Made by a program: the position numbers and the translations under genes
The notes under the pieces: model-generated
Told to the model about the DNA's origin: nothing
What the model saw: the letters and a program-made list of their open reading frames with translations, nothing else
Databases searched by the model: none
Origin: a virus
Strand: one strand, 5' to 3'
DNA length: 25,668 nucleotides
Virus record (IMG/VR): IMGVR_UViG_3300037119_003663
Span: 1 to 25,668 of that record
Part shown: one piece after another, positions 18,620-25,668 of the stretch
Numbering within the stretch: the stretch's first letter is position 1
Layout of the letters: each line of letters starts with the position of its first letter

Positions 18620-21600
18620 CTACGCCACGTAGCCGATCGATTGGTTCTGCGCCGTCGTCACGATCCCGGCCACCTGCTGCTGCGTCGCGCTGTCCTTCGA
18701 GAGCATGGTGTTGCCGGTGATGTAGTAGTTGTTGACGATCGTGGTGCCGCCGCCGCCCGACAGTCCCGGCGTCGCCAGCGCCAGCCCCGTCCCCCCGAGC
18801 AGCCCCATGCTGAACGTCCCCTGCGCGCTGGCGATATTGGCCGCGAATGCCTCCGCGATGGCCTTCAGTTGCTCGCTCTGGGTGAGCAGTTGCCCGCCGC
18901 GACTCAGCACCCCGGCCATGAGTTCGATCAAGGGCTGCAACCAATCCGTCACCGGCCAGCCACCCGGCTCATCGATCTCCCGGAACAGGTCGAGGCCCGA
19001 CTTGAGCGCGGAGAAGATCGAGCCGGCCGCCTCCCCGAATGAGCGCGCCTGCCCCACGGCCTTCTCGCCCACCAGCGCCGCCGCCCGCCCGAACGCGGCG
19101 ACCACCTCCAGCACCGTCGCGGAGAACGCCTCCACCGCCGCCGGCGCGGGGCGGACGAACTCGGCCAGCGCCACGAAGCCCTCGACCGCGTTGCCGATGA
19201 TCCCGATCGCCCTGCCCGCCCCGTCCGCGAACTCGCCCGCCAGCGCGGCTGCCTCGACGCCGACCTGCTCGGCGACCAGCGCCAGATCGTTGATCACCAT
19301 CCTGATCGTCTTGCCGAACGCGAAGATGGCGGCCGGCGCGGGCTGCACGAAATCCTTGAGCGCGACGAACCCGGCGACCCCCTCGGCGAAGAACCCCACG
19401 GCCTTCCCGGCGTTCTCCCCGAACGTGGCCGCGATGGCGGCGGCATCCGCCGTCACCTGCTCGCTGATCACCTCCAGGTCTTTGATGACCATGCGGAGCG
19501 TCTTGCCGAACGCATAGACGGCGGCGGGTGCCGGGGCGACGAACGTGCCGAGCTTGGTGAACGCCTCCACCCCGGACGACACCGCGTCGGCGATGGCCTT
19601 CGCCACCTCGGCCGCCTTCTTCGCCGCGTCCTGCTGCTTCTCGTCCATGCCCTCGACCAGCCCGGCGATCACGTCGCGGCCGATCTGCGCGAAGACCTTC
19701 GACGGCGAGCGTATCTCCAACTCCCGCTTGGTCCCCTCCGCCAGCGATTGCCCGAGCGCCGCGCCCGCCTCGGACGGCGACGGCCCGCCGCCGATCTGGT
19801 TGAGCAGGCCCTGCGCCTCCTTGATCGCCGCGACCGCCATCCTGATCAGGTCGCGGTAGGCGTTGGCCTCGCTGAGGAAGTCGCCCGCCGCCGAGGCCGC
19901 CTGCTTCATCCAGTCGAGCGCCACCTCGAAATCCGTCGCGAACCGTTTGACGATCGCGCTCGCGGTCTTGTCGAGGTCCACCCCGCCGATGAGTCCCATG
20001 TCCCCGAGCGCCCGGCGGATGGCCTCCGCGATCTGGTCGGTCGCCTCGCGGATCGCCCCGGTCGTGAGCGGTATGCCCTCGCCCATGCCCTCCGACAGAT
20101 TCTCGAAGATCGCTCGCCCGCGATCGATGAGTCCGCGCAGCGGCGATGATGTGTCCTTCGGCTCGGAACCGGGGAGCAGGTTGGCGATCTCCTGCAACCC
20201 GTCCTTGACCCGTTGGATCGCCGCCCCGATCGCGGAGTCGATCCCGGCGGCCAACTGGTGGATGATCGACGCGCCCGCGTTGTACATCGCGCCGCCGATC
20301 GCCAGCACGATCCCCGGCAGCTGCCCCACCGCGTCGGAGACGGCGGCGGTCGCCCGCGCGAAGCCGTCCGTGACGGCATCGACGACCCGCGCGACTGCCG
20401 ACGTGACGCCCTCGACCACGGCGGCCCACGCATCCTGCACGACGTTGGACAGGTCGAGCGTGCTGCCCGTGACGCTGGTGTAGATGGCCTGGAAGTAGGC
20501 GGTCACGGTCGTGACGAACCCGCCGATCAGCCCCGTGATCGCGCCGATCGCGGCCGTGAATATCCCCACCACGATCGTCCACAGGCCGGTCATGATCTGC
20601 GTGACGGCGGCGGTGAACTGCGCGATCGTCTGCTCCGCCGCGCGCCACGCGCCCGCCCAATCCCCCTGGAGGAGCGCCGTCACCACGGCGACCATGCCCT
20701 GCACCACCGCCGACACCGCCGCGATCACGCCCTGGATCACCATGAGCGTGCCCTGCGCCACCATGATCGCGCCGGGCAGGATGCCCGTGAACATGCCCAC
20801 CAGCCCGCCCAGCGCGCCGAGCAGGAACCCGATCTGCGCGACCAGCAGCGTGCCGAGGACGGCGGCGAGCGCGATCCCGATCGGCTTCAATGCCTCCATG
20901 ACGGGGGCCAGTTGCTCCCAGATGGCGCGCATCTGGGAGCCGAGCGCGATGATGCGCGGGAGTTCGGATTGGAACGCCGCGCCGAACTGCTGCACCAGGG
21001 GCACGATCGCCGCGATGGCCCCGCCGATCCCCGCCCTGAGCGCGTCCGCGAACTGCTGCACGAACGGGAGGACGGACTGGATATTGGCGACGATCGTCTG
21101 CACCCAGGCGGGCATCGCCGCCTGGACGGCCGGGATCGCCACCGTCTGCACCCACGCCCCCAGCGCCGTGCCGAGGGTGAGGAGCGCCGCCTGGATGGTG
21201 GGCAGGGCGGTGGAGGTGACGAAGGTGCCGATCGCCGTGGCCCACTGGCCGAGCGTGGCCTGCACCGCCGGCACGGCGCTCGTCGTCACCCAGTCCCCGA
21301 ACGCGGTGCCCAGCGCCGTCAGCGCGGGGATCAGCGCCGGCAGCGCCGTGGACACCAGCCAGTTGACGATCCCGGCCTGCCACGCGGCGAGTTGGACGAG
21401 GACGGCGGGGAGCGCGGTACTCGTGATCCAGCCGACGAACGCCTGCGCCCAGACGCCGAACTGCGCGGCCACCTGCGGCGCGGCGGCGGCGATGAATGAG
21501 CCGACGGCGGAGAAGAACTGCCCGAGGTAGGGCGCGGCCCGCGTCGCCAGTTCCCCCAGCTTGCCCAGGATGGTGGAGGCCCATATCTCCATGCCGCCGA

Positions 21601-22879
21601 CGAACTGGGCGAAATTGATGTCGCCGCCGAGCAGCGCGCGGAACGCCTCCACCACCGCGCCGATCGCCCCGCCCACCTTCTGCCCGAATGCCGCCACCGC
21701 CGCGATCGAGGCGGTCAGCGCCGCCGTCAGGTTCGGCCCCCAGACCTTGATGAACGGGATCGCCGCGCCGACAGCCCTGGTGGCGAGGTCCACCAGCCCC
21801 TTGATCGCCGGGAGGAACGCCTGCCCGAGCGTGATGCTCGCGGTTTCGAGGGAGGATTTCAGCTGCTCGATCGAACCCTTGAGGTTGTCATTCCTGATCC
21901 GCCCCGTCTCGGCCGCGCCCGCGCCCTCCGTGATCGCCTTGAGGTATTCCTCGATCCCCGCCGCGCCCTCGCCGTAGAGGATCGTGGCGGCGGAGACGGC
22001 GTTATTGGAGAACAGCGTGGATAATGCCGCCGCGCGCTGCTGGTCGGTCATCCCGGCCAGCTTCGTCCTGAGTTCCTCGCTGATCCCCGCCAGCGACTTC
22101 ATCTTGCCGGCCGCGTCGAAGAACTCCAGGCCGAGGTCGCCGATCAGTTCGGCGGCCTCCTTCGACGGACTCGCCAGCCCGAGGATGATCGCGCGCAGCG
22201 ATGTCCCCGCCTGGTCGGCCTTGATCCCCTGCGCCGCCAGCGCGGCGAGCGTCGCCGTGACCTCCTCGATCGAGAGGCCCATCGTCTTCGCGATCGGGCC
22301 GATGTATTTCAGCGACTCGCCGAGGTCGCTCACGTCCGCGCTCGACGCATTCGCCGCCCCGGCCAGGAGGTCCGCGACGCGCCCCGCCTCGCTGCCCGCC
22401 AACCCGAACTGGTTGAGCGCGTTGGCCGCGATCTCCGCCGCCCGCACCACGTCGATCCCGCCCGCCGACGCGAGGAGAAGCGCGCCGCGCGCCGCGCCGT
22501 TCAGGACATCCTCGACGGAGACGCCGGCGGCGACGAGTGCCTGCATCGCCTGCGCCGCCTCGGTGGCCCCGATCCCGCTCAGACTGGTGTCCTGCCCGAG
22601 TTGCAGCGCGGCCTCGGACAACTCCGCCAGTTGCTCCTTGGATGCGCCCGCCACCGCCGCGACGCCGGACATGGCCGACTCGAAGCTGGCCGCCGCGCCG
22701 ATCGACGCGCCCAGCCCCGCGACGATCCCCGCGCCGGCCGTGGCGAATCCCGCGAGCGCGACGCCCGCCACTTTCCCGGCCGCGCCGAGTCCGCCGAACG
22801 ACTTGCCCAGCCCGTCGATGACTTTCGAGGCCGCGTCTTTGGCTGTGATCAGGATCGCCAGTTCGGCGGCGGTTGCCAT
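18620..22879 (-). CDS. Tail tape measure protein
   Basis: A 1419-residue protein, the largest of the window. Residues about 60-345 form the TP901-type core (ATEAAQAMQALVAAGVSVEDVLNGAA, NALNQFGLAGSEAGRVADLLAGAAN, EEVTATLAALAAQGIKADQAGTSLRAI). Hydrophobic helices occupy about 660-800. Residues 1056-1078 (IRSPSKVFAQIGRDVIAGLVEGM) match the recurrent SPSxVFxxIGxxVxxGL motif. Two repeat arrays lie at 482-596 and 1113-1304. The protein fixes tail length and is ejected with DNA; at about 1.5 angstrom per residue it would predict a tail near 200 nm. ATG 22879 has GGGAGGCCGG upstream and follows the frameshifted chaperone gene. Confidence 0.95.
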   Translation of the reverse strand: MATAAELAILITAKDAASKVIDGLGKSFGGLGAAGKVAGVALAGFATAGAGIVAGLGASIGAAASFESAMSGVAAVAGASKEQLAELSEAALQLGQDTSLSGIGATEAAQAMQALVAAGVSVEDVLNGAARGALLLASAGGIDVVRAAEIAANALNQFGLAGSEAGRVADLLAGAANASSADVSDLGESLKYIGPIAKTMGLSIEEVTATLAALAAQGIKADQAGTSLRAIILGLASPSKEAAELIGDLGLEFFDAAGKMKSLAGISEELRTKLAGMTDQQRAAALSTLFSNNAVSAATILYGEGAAGIEEYLKAITEGAGAAETGRIRNDNLKGSIEQLKSSLETASITLGQAFLPAIKGLVDLATRAVGAAIPFIKVWGPNLTAALTASIAAVAAFGQKVGGAIGAVVEAFRALLGGDINFAQFVGGMEIWASTILGKLGELATRAAPYLGQFFSAVGSFIAAAAPQVAAQFGVWAQAFVGWITSTALPAVLVQLAAWQAGIVNWLVSTALPALIPALTALGTAFGDWVTTSAVPAVQATLGQWATAIGTFVTSTALPTIQAALLTLGTALGAWVQTVAIPAVQAAMPAWVQTIVANIQSVLPFVQQFADALRAGIGGAIAAIVPLVQQFGAAFQSELPRIIALGSQMRAIWEQLAPVMEALKPIGIALAAVLGTLLVAQIGFLLGALGGLVGMFTGILPGAIMVAQGTLMVIQGVIAAVSAVVQGMVAVVTALLQGDWAGAWRAAEQTIAQFTAAVTQIMTGLWTIVVGIFTAAIGAITGLIGGFVTTVTAYFQAIYTSVTGSTLDLSNVVQDAWAAVVEGVTSAVARVVDAVTDGFARATAAVSDAVGQLPGIVLAIGGAMYNAGASIIHQLAAGIDSAIGAAIQRVKDGLQEIANLLPGSEPKDTSSPLRGLIDRGRAIFENLSEGMGEGIPLTTGAIREATDQIAEAIRRALGDMGLIGGVDLDKTASAIVKRFATDFEVALDWMKQAASAAGDFLSEANAYRDLIRMAVAAIKEAQGLLNQIGGGPSPSEAGAALGQSLAEGTKRELEIRSPSKVFAQIGRDVIAGLVEGMDEKQQDAAKKAAEVAKAIADAVSSGVEAFTKLGTFVAPAPAAVYAFGKTLRMVIKDLEVISEQVTADAAAIAATFGENAGKAVGFFAEGVAGFVALKDFVQPAPAAIFAFGKTIRMVINDLALVAEQVGVEAAALAGEFADGAGRAIGIIGNAVEGFVALAEFVRPAPAAVEAFSATVLEVVAAFGRAAALVGEKAVGQARSFGEAAGSIFSALKSGLDLFREIDEPGGWPVTDWLQPLIELMAGVLSRGGQLLTQSEQLKAIAEAFAANIASAQGTFSMGLLGGTGLALATPGLSGGGGTTIVNNYYITGNTMLSKDSATQQQVAGIVTTAQNQSIGYVA
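18968..19543 (-). repeat. Three 64-residue repeats in the tape measure protein
   Basis: Residues 1113-1176, 1177-1240 and 1241-1304 each begin FV(A/Q/R)PAPAAV followed by xAFGKT(L/I)RMVI(K/N)DL, a V-EQV-AxAAA helix, and GxAxGF-A-GVxGFVAL. The first two copies are most alike; the third has drifted after its FVRPAPAAV start. Exact 192-base periodicity indicates tandem duplication within the gene. Confidence 0.8.
21092..21436 (-). repeat. Five 23-residue repeats in the tape measure protein
   Basis: Residues 482-596 consist of five exact-length 23-residue units, e.g. beginning VGWITSTALPAV, VNWLVSTALPAL, GDWVTTSAVPAV, GTFVTSTALPTI and GAWVQTVAIPAV. Each has an aromatic at position 3, an STALP-like core and a W/L-A-x-(A/G)-(I/F/L) end. 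The absence of length variation in the array, with drifted sequence, implies selection on spacing. Confidence 0.85.
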
Positions 22880-22893
22880 CTACCGGCCTCCCG

Positions 22894-23579
22894 TCATTCC
22901 TCATCGCCCCAGAACATGACGCCGTCCACGCCCAAAGGCTCCAGGTCGGCCTTGATCTGCTCGGCCTGCCCGATCAGGGCCAGGTAGTGCATGATCCGGC
23001 TCCCGTCCTCGCTCTGCTCAAGCTCAACCGGGTCTCTGCCGAACCGTTCGCCGTAGAGCACCAGCGCGTATTCCAGCGGGATCGGCACCCCGGAGCGCCT
23101 GCGGTCCACGCGCCTGCGCGCCTTGCCCTCCCCGACGAACCCGACTTTCCGGGCGTTGTCGAGGTAGGCGCGCAGCGCGCCTCTCAGTTTGGGGAGACAT
23201 CGGCCCCCTCGGCGAGCGCCTCGTTGAACGCCGCCGTCACCGCGCGGAACAGGTCCACCGGAACCAGCCGCATCCCCTCCGGCGTGCAGGGGATCGGCTC
23301 CCCGTCTTCATCCACGAAGTTCCACGCCGTCACGATCTCCGGGATGATGTCGAGCAATGCCCCGAAGTCGCTATCCTGCCGGAGCTTGTCGAGTCTGAGG
23401 ATCACGCCCATCGGGGCGTTGCGCCGCACCGTGATCGTCCACCCGGCGTAGTCGCCGCCCAGATCGATCGTCCGCGTCCTCGCCACCAGCCGACGCGGCG
23501 GCGGCGGGGTTGCGGGGGCGGCGATGGCCCCCCACTCCCCGCCGTCGCCGGCCGATACCGTCCGATATTCCGTCGCCAT
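22894..23579 (-). CDS. Tail assembly chaperone GT fusion made by -1 frameshift
   Basis: Ribosomes reading the 131-residue gpG-like frame can slip at CCCAAAC (23187-23193) and enter the -1 frame, which runs to the stop at 22894. The -1 frame is protein-like right from the slip site (LRGALRAYLDNARKVGFVGEGKARRR, then IPLEYALVLYGERFGRD, HYLALIGQAEQI, VMFWGDEE) and has no good start codon or ribosome site of its own near its beginning. The product is 228 residues, with a 97-residue T extension. In siphoviruses G and GT bind the tape measure protein and major tail protein and guide tail assembly; the gene order here matches. Slippage frequency is not visible from sequence. Confidence 0.85.
23184..23579 (-). 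CDS. Tail assembly chaperone, short (gpG-like) form
   Basis: The unshifted product has 131 residues, ending ADVSPN directly before UGA. Residues 30-60 are beta-rich (ARTRTIDLGGDYAGWTITVRRNAPMGVIL), while the second half is helical (SDFGALLDIIPEIVTAWNFVDEDGEPIP, VDLFRAVTAAFNEALAEG), as in many chaperones of this class. ATG 23579 has GGGGAGAGGGAGC before it. It sits between the major tail and tape measure genes, the invariant place of this gene in long-tailed phages. Confidence 0.85.
   Translation of the reverse strand: MATEYRTVSAGDGGEWGAIAAPATPPPPRRLVARTRTIDLGGDYAGWTITVRRNAPMGVILRLDKLRQDSDFGALLDIIPEIVTAWNFVDEDGEPIPCTPEGMRLVPVDLFRAVTAAFNEALAEGADVSPN
23187..23193 (-). promoter_or_regulatory. 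Slippery heptamer CCCAAAC for -1 frameshifting
   Basis: On the minus strand the zero-frame reading is TCC CCA AAC TGA; the heptamer C-CCA-AAC fits X-XXY-YYZ exactly, and the tRNAs can re-pair on CCC and AAA. The UGA stop directly after it ends the short form. GC-rich downstream sequence (GAGGCGCGCTGCGCGCC) can form a GGCGCGC/GCGCGCC stem that may stimulate slippage. Confidence 0.85.
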
Positions 23580-23600
23580 GCTCCCTCTCCCCGGTTGCGG

Positions 23601-23999
23601 TTACAGGTTGATGCCCCACGCGCCGTTCGCGGCGATGGTGCCGGAAATGCTCACGGCCCCGTCCACGGCGTCCTCGATCGAGAAGTCGACCCAGCACGGG
23701 CCGTAGAGATATTTGGTGAGCGCGTTGGTGCTGACGTAGAGATACGCCTTGCTGCCGTCCGTGCTGCGGCTGGCCGTGTACAGCGTCGAGTCGCTGTCGT
23801 TGTAGAACCCTTCGAAATCCACCGCCACGTCGGGAAGGCCCTGGACGTAGGTCTTGTTGGTGTCGCCGAACGCGGTCGTCTCCACCTTGTCCGTCGAGTA
23901 GTCCAGGCTCCACGAGCGCAGCGAGACGACGGGGATTGCGACACCTGTGCCCGTCGTTGACAAATAAACTCTCCCAGATTTCCCGTGATAGAGCGCCAC
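23601..23999 (-). CDS. Major tail (tube) protein
   Basis: A 132-residue protein from GTG 23999 (read as M-ALYHGKSGRVYLSTTGTG), a beginning typical of small major tail proteins in this phage type; the frame stays open for 23 more codons into the glycosyltransferase gene, but those residues are not conserved-looking. The core is beta-rich: PVVSLRSWSLDYSTDKVETTAFGDTNKTYVQGLPDVAVDFEGFYNDSD and a C-terminal VDFSIEDAVDGAVSISGTIAANGAWGI, the usual strands of the tube barrel. It polymerises around the tape measure to make the tail. AGG upstream at about eight bases is the likely ribosome site. Strongly expressed in most phages. Confidence 0.85.
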   Translation of the reverse strand: MALYHGKSGRVYLSTTGTGVAIPVVSLRSWSLDYSTDKVETTAFGDTNKTYVQGLPDVAVDFEGFYNDSDSTLYTASRSTDGSKAYLYVSTNALTKYLYGPCWVDFSIEDAVDGAVSISGTIAANGAWGINL

Positions 24000-24031
24000 A
24001 GTGTCACCTGTCCCTTCCGCTAACAGTCGCC

Positions 24032-25123
24032 CTATGCGCTGAGCGCATTCCCGCGACGCGACGACCAACTCGCCGCGATCCGCTCCATGAGTTCCGCCGC
24101 CCTGGCGGCGTAGGTGTGGCCCGTCACGGCCCCCGGCAGCGCCTGCGCCATCTCACGTCGTGCCCCCTCCCCCTGCGCGCTCAGGTAGTAGCGGATCAGC
24201 CATTCGAGCGACTCGCTGTCGCTGTAGGTCGGCACCAAATCCCCGAACACCTCGCCCACCTCCTCCCGGTACTCGCTGGTGTGGAAGACGCCGCACGCGG
24301 CCAGTTCGAGCGAGCGAGGGTTGAGGCTCTCGGCGTGGTCGATATGCGCCACGCCGCGCCCGAACCCGCGCGAGGTGCGGTAGGGGTTGAGGACGATCTT
24401 GGCGGCGCGGTAGAGGGATTGCGCGTCGTCGTTGGCGACGATCTCGCCCCGGATATACCGGCGCAGGCGGTGGCGACTCGGCAGGAGCTTGAGCTGGCCG
24501 TAGAGCGCCAGATCGATCCCGTCCCAGTCCACGCCGGCGAGCAGTTCCATGCGCTCCTCGAACAGCGTGCCGAGGAACAGCACGTCGCACGGGGTGTCGC
24601 GCGCGCCGTCCGGGCGCGAGACTTCCGGGTGGTAGGCGTGCCCGAGGTAGTGCGTCTCCGGCAGGCAATGGCGCAGGCGGGGCAGGCTCGCGCGCTCGTT
24701 GGTGAAGGCGATATCCACGACCGGCACGCCGCGATCCCGCCGCGCCAATACGCGCGCCTGGTACATGTCGTCATACGGCGACTCGCTCAGCACCAGCGCG
24801 GTGGGTATCCCCGCGCGCTTGAGGAGGATGAACACGTCCGGGTGCAGGCTCATGCCGCTGAACACCAGCACGCCGTCCACCTCGTGGTAGAGCGCCTGCG
24901 GCACGATGTGCGCGGCGGCGTGCTGGAGGACGAGCGACTGGGGCACCGGGCCGTGCCCCTCGCGCCGGTACACCCAGTGATAGAACTCGTTCGCCAGATC
25001 GATCCGGGCGTCGAGCGCGTAGACGATCGCCTCGTGGCCGAGCGCGCGGATGGCGCGGACGTACCCGGACGCCACGTCCCCCGTCGCGTAGCTCGCCCCC
25101 GGCTGGATACAGAGGAGTTTCAT
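24032..25123 (-). CDS. Glycosyltransferase, GT-B fold, CgeB-like
   Basis: A 363-residue protein. The N-terminus MKLLCIQPGASYATGDVASGYVRAIRALGHEAIVY is a Rossmann-like start with a glycine-rich turn; LVLSESPYDDMYQARVL, FTNERASLPRL and HYLGHAYHPEV form the middle; CDVLFLGTLFEERMELL opens the second domain; ending AKIVLNPYRTSRGFGRGVAHIDHAESLNPRSLELAACGVFHTSEY, the family-1/CgeB donor-binding segment with the late E-x7-E-like acidic residue in SLNPRSLE. It transfers a sugar from a nucleotide-sugar to an unknown acceptor. It overlaps the aminotransferase (ATGA) and lies just before the major tail gene, so virion glycosylation is likely, host-surface or DNA modification possible. Confidence 0.85.
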   Translation of the reverse strand: MKLLCIQPGASYATGDVASGYVRAIRALGHEAIVYALDARIDLANEFYHWVYRREGHGPVPQSLVLQHAAAHIVPQALYHEVDGVLVFSGMSLHPDVFILLKRAGIPTALVLSESPYDDMYQARVLARRDRGVPVVDIAFTNERASLPRLRHCLPETHYLGHAYHPEVSRPDGARDTPCDVLFLGTLFEERMELLAGVDWDGIDLALYGQLKLLPSRHRLRRYIRGEIVANDDAQSLYRAAKIVLNPYRTSRGFGRGVAHIDHAESLNPRSLELAACGVFHTSEYREEVGEVFGDLVPTYSDSESLEWLIRYYLSAQGEGARREMAQALPGAVTGHTYAARAAELMERIAASWSSRRGNALSA

Positions 25124-25668
25124 GCCGCCCCCTCCCGCCGCCCGTAGGCCCACTCCAGCACCGTGTTGGCGATGTGCTCGCGCGCCGCGTCGTCCACCCA
25201 GAAGCCGTTGGGGATCGCCACCTGATGCGCGTCGAAATGGTCCACGCCGGGGAGCGGGCCGCGCGCCTCCGAGACGGCGCGGAAGGCGGTGTGTTTGTCG
25301 TTGCGCGCGTGGACCTGGCTGGTGGCGATGCCGCGCGCCTTGAGGTAGGCGGAAAAGTCGGCGCGATCGTCCACGAGGATCGTGTAAATCCAGTAGGACG
25401 CGCCCGGATCGAACGGCGGCAGCGTCACGCCCGGCGCGTCGGTGAGCGCGCGGGTGTACCACTCGGCGTTGTTGCGGGATCGCGCCACCGACCACGCGGC
25501 GCGCGGCAGGTTGGCGAGGCCGATCGCGGCGGCGATGTCGTTGGATTGGTATTTGTAGCCGATCTCCGCGATGTCCTGCGCGCAGCGGAAATCGGCCTTG
25601 CTGCGGCGGTCAAGCCCGTACCACCTGAGCAGGCGGGCGCGCTCCGTCTGCTCGGGCGGGGTGAGCTT
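25120..25668 (-). CDS. DegT/DnrJ/EryC1-type sugar aminotransferase, 3' part
   Basis: The frame is open to the window edge; 182 residues of the C-terminal part are seen. RARLLRWYGLDRR, GYKYQSNDIAAAIGLANL and NNAEWYTRAL correspond to the segment after the PLP-lysine region of this family, while YWIYTILVDDRADFSAYLKARGIATSQVHARNDKHTAF and the LPGVDHFDAHQVAIPNGFWVDD end form the small domain. The catalytic lysine lies outside the window. Family members convert keto-sugars on nucleotides into amino-sugars with glutamate as donor. Coupled by ATGA to the glycosyltransferase, it presumably makes the sugar which that enzyme transfers. Confidence 0.9.
   Translation of the reverse strand, partial: KLTPPEQTERARLLRWYGLDRRSKADFRCAQDIAEIGYKYQSNDIAAAIGLANLPRAAWSVARSRNNAEWYTRALTDAPGVTLPPFDPGASYWIYTILVDDRADFSAYLKARGIATSQVHARNDKHTAFRAVSEARGPLPGVDHFDAHQVAIPNGFWVDDAAREHIANTVLEWAYGRREGAA

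Noticed and set aside
18969-21584. An 871-codon minus-strand frame inside the tape measure gene
   Set aside because: Extreme G/R/D composition with no motifs; a shifted reading of the tape measure codons, unlike the dcm overlap where the second frame has recognisable motifs.
23601-24068. Longer major tail protein starting at 24068
   Set aside because: The additional 23 residues overlap the glycosyltransferase gene and are unlike tail protein N-termini; GTG 23999 gives the typical ALYHGKSGRVYLS start.
1-25668. tRNA genes, integrase or attachment site, insertion sequence
   Set aside because: No cloverleaf-like sequence, no recombinase or transposase motif and no terminal inverted repeat pair was seen on reading both strands; the T-arm-like loops in HNH hairpins lack the rest of a tRNA.

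Overview
The window is a high-GC (roughly two-thirds G+C) tailed-phage or prophage segment of siphovirus type. Nearly every gene lies on the minus strand and is packed with 4-base ATGA/GTGA stop-start overlaps and strong purine-rich ribosome binding sites. Tail genes, a two-domain endolysin with a holin candidate, a replication/recombination module and three DNA methyltransferases are present. No integrase, terminase, portal or capsid gene lies in the window, so temperate versus lytic life cannot be decided. The host is not identifiable with certainty; a high-GC bacterium with accessible peptidoglycan (Actinobacteria or Chloroflexota) fits, and I lean weakly to Chloroflexota.

Reading in the direction of minus-strand transcription (right to left): (1) 25668-24032, the end of a nucleotide-sugar aminotransferase coupled to a glycosyltransferase. 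(2) 23999-16534, the tail module: major tail protein, tail assembly chaperone with a -1 frameshift site (CCCAAAC immediately before the UGA) giving a G/GT pair, a 1419-residue tape measure protein with two internal repeat arrays, a baseplate/hub-like protein and a tail-fibre-like protein. (3) 15848-11755, a run of small membrane proteins, a lone LuxR-type HTH protein, the endolysin, an unknown protein and a holin candidate. (4) 10992-6735, a second operon from a near-consensus promoter (TTGACA-17-TAAGAT) overlapped by an imperfect palindrome: small proteins, a ribbon-helix-helix protein, an HNH endonuclease, a SWIM zinc-finger protein, a Dcm cytosine methyltransferase that carries a second long reading frame inside it, a zinc-finger protein and an Erf/Rad52-like protein. 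(5) 6665-459, a third operon behind a terminator and an extended -10 promoter: adenine methyltransferase (with a displaced N-terminal piece), PD-(D/E)XK nuclease, replication initiator-like winged-HTH protein containing six iterons, helicase-loader-like protein, beta-class methyltransferase, VRR-NUC nuclease, zinc ribbon, and two proteins of unknown role, one with a RAMP-like glycine loop. Hairpins at 396-450 close this operon, followed by a G-rich degenerate tandem repeat (1 to about 390).

Two HNH endonuclease genes run on the plus strand against all other genes. Each has its own TGCTAYAAT extended -10 promoter, a bulged leader hairpin of the same architecture, an AGGAGG site, and a stop codon only 6-7 bases from the stop of the opposing minus-strand gene. 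They look like compact mobile cassettes. The most notable signals are the iteron array inside the initiator gene, the overprinted frame in dcm, the shared leader hairpin of the HNH cassettes, and the frameshift site in the tail chaperone.
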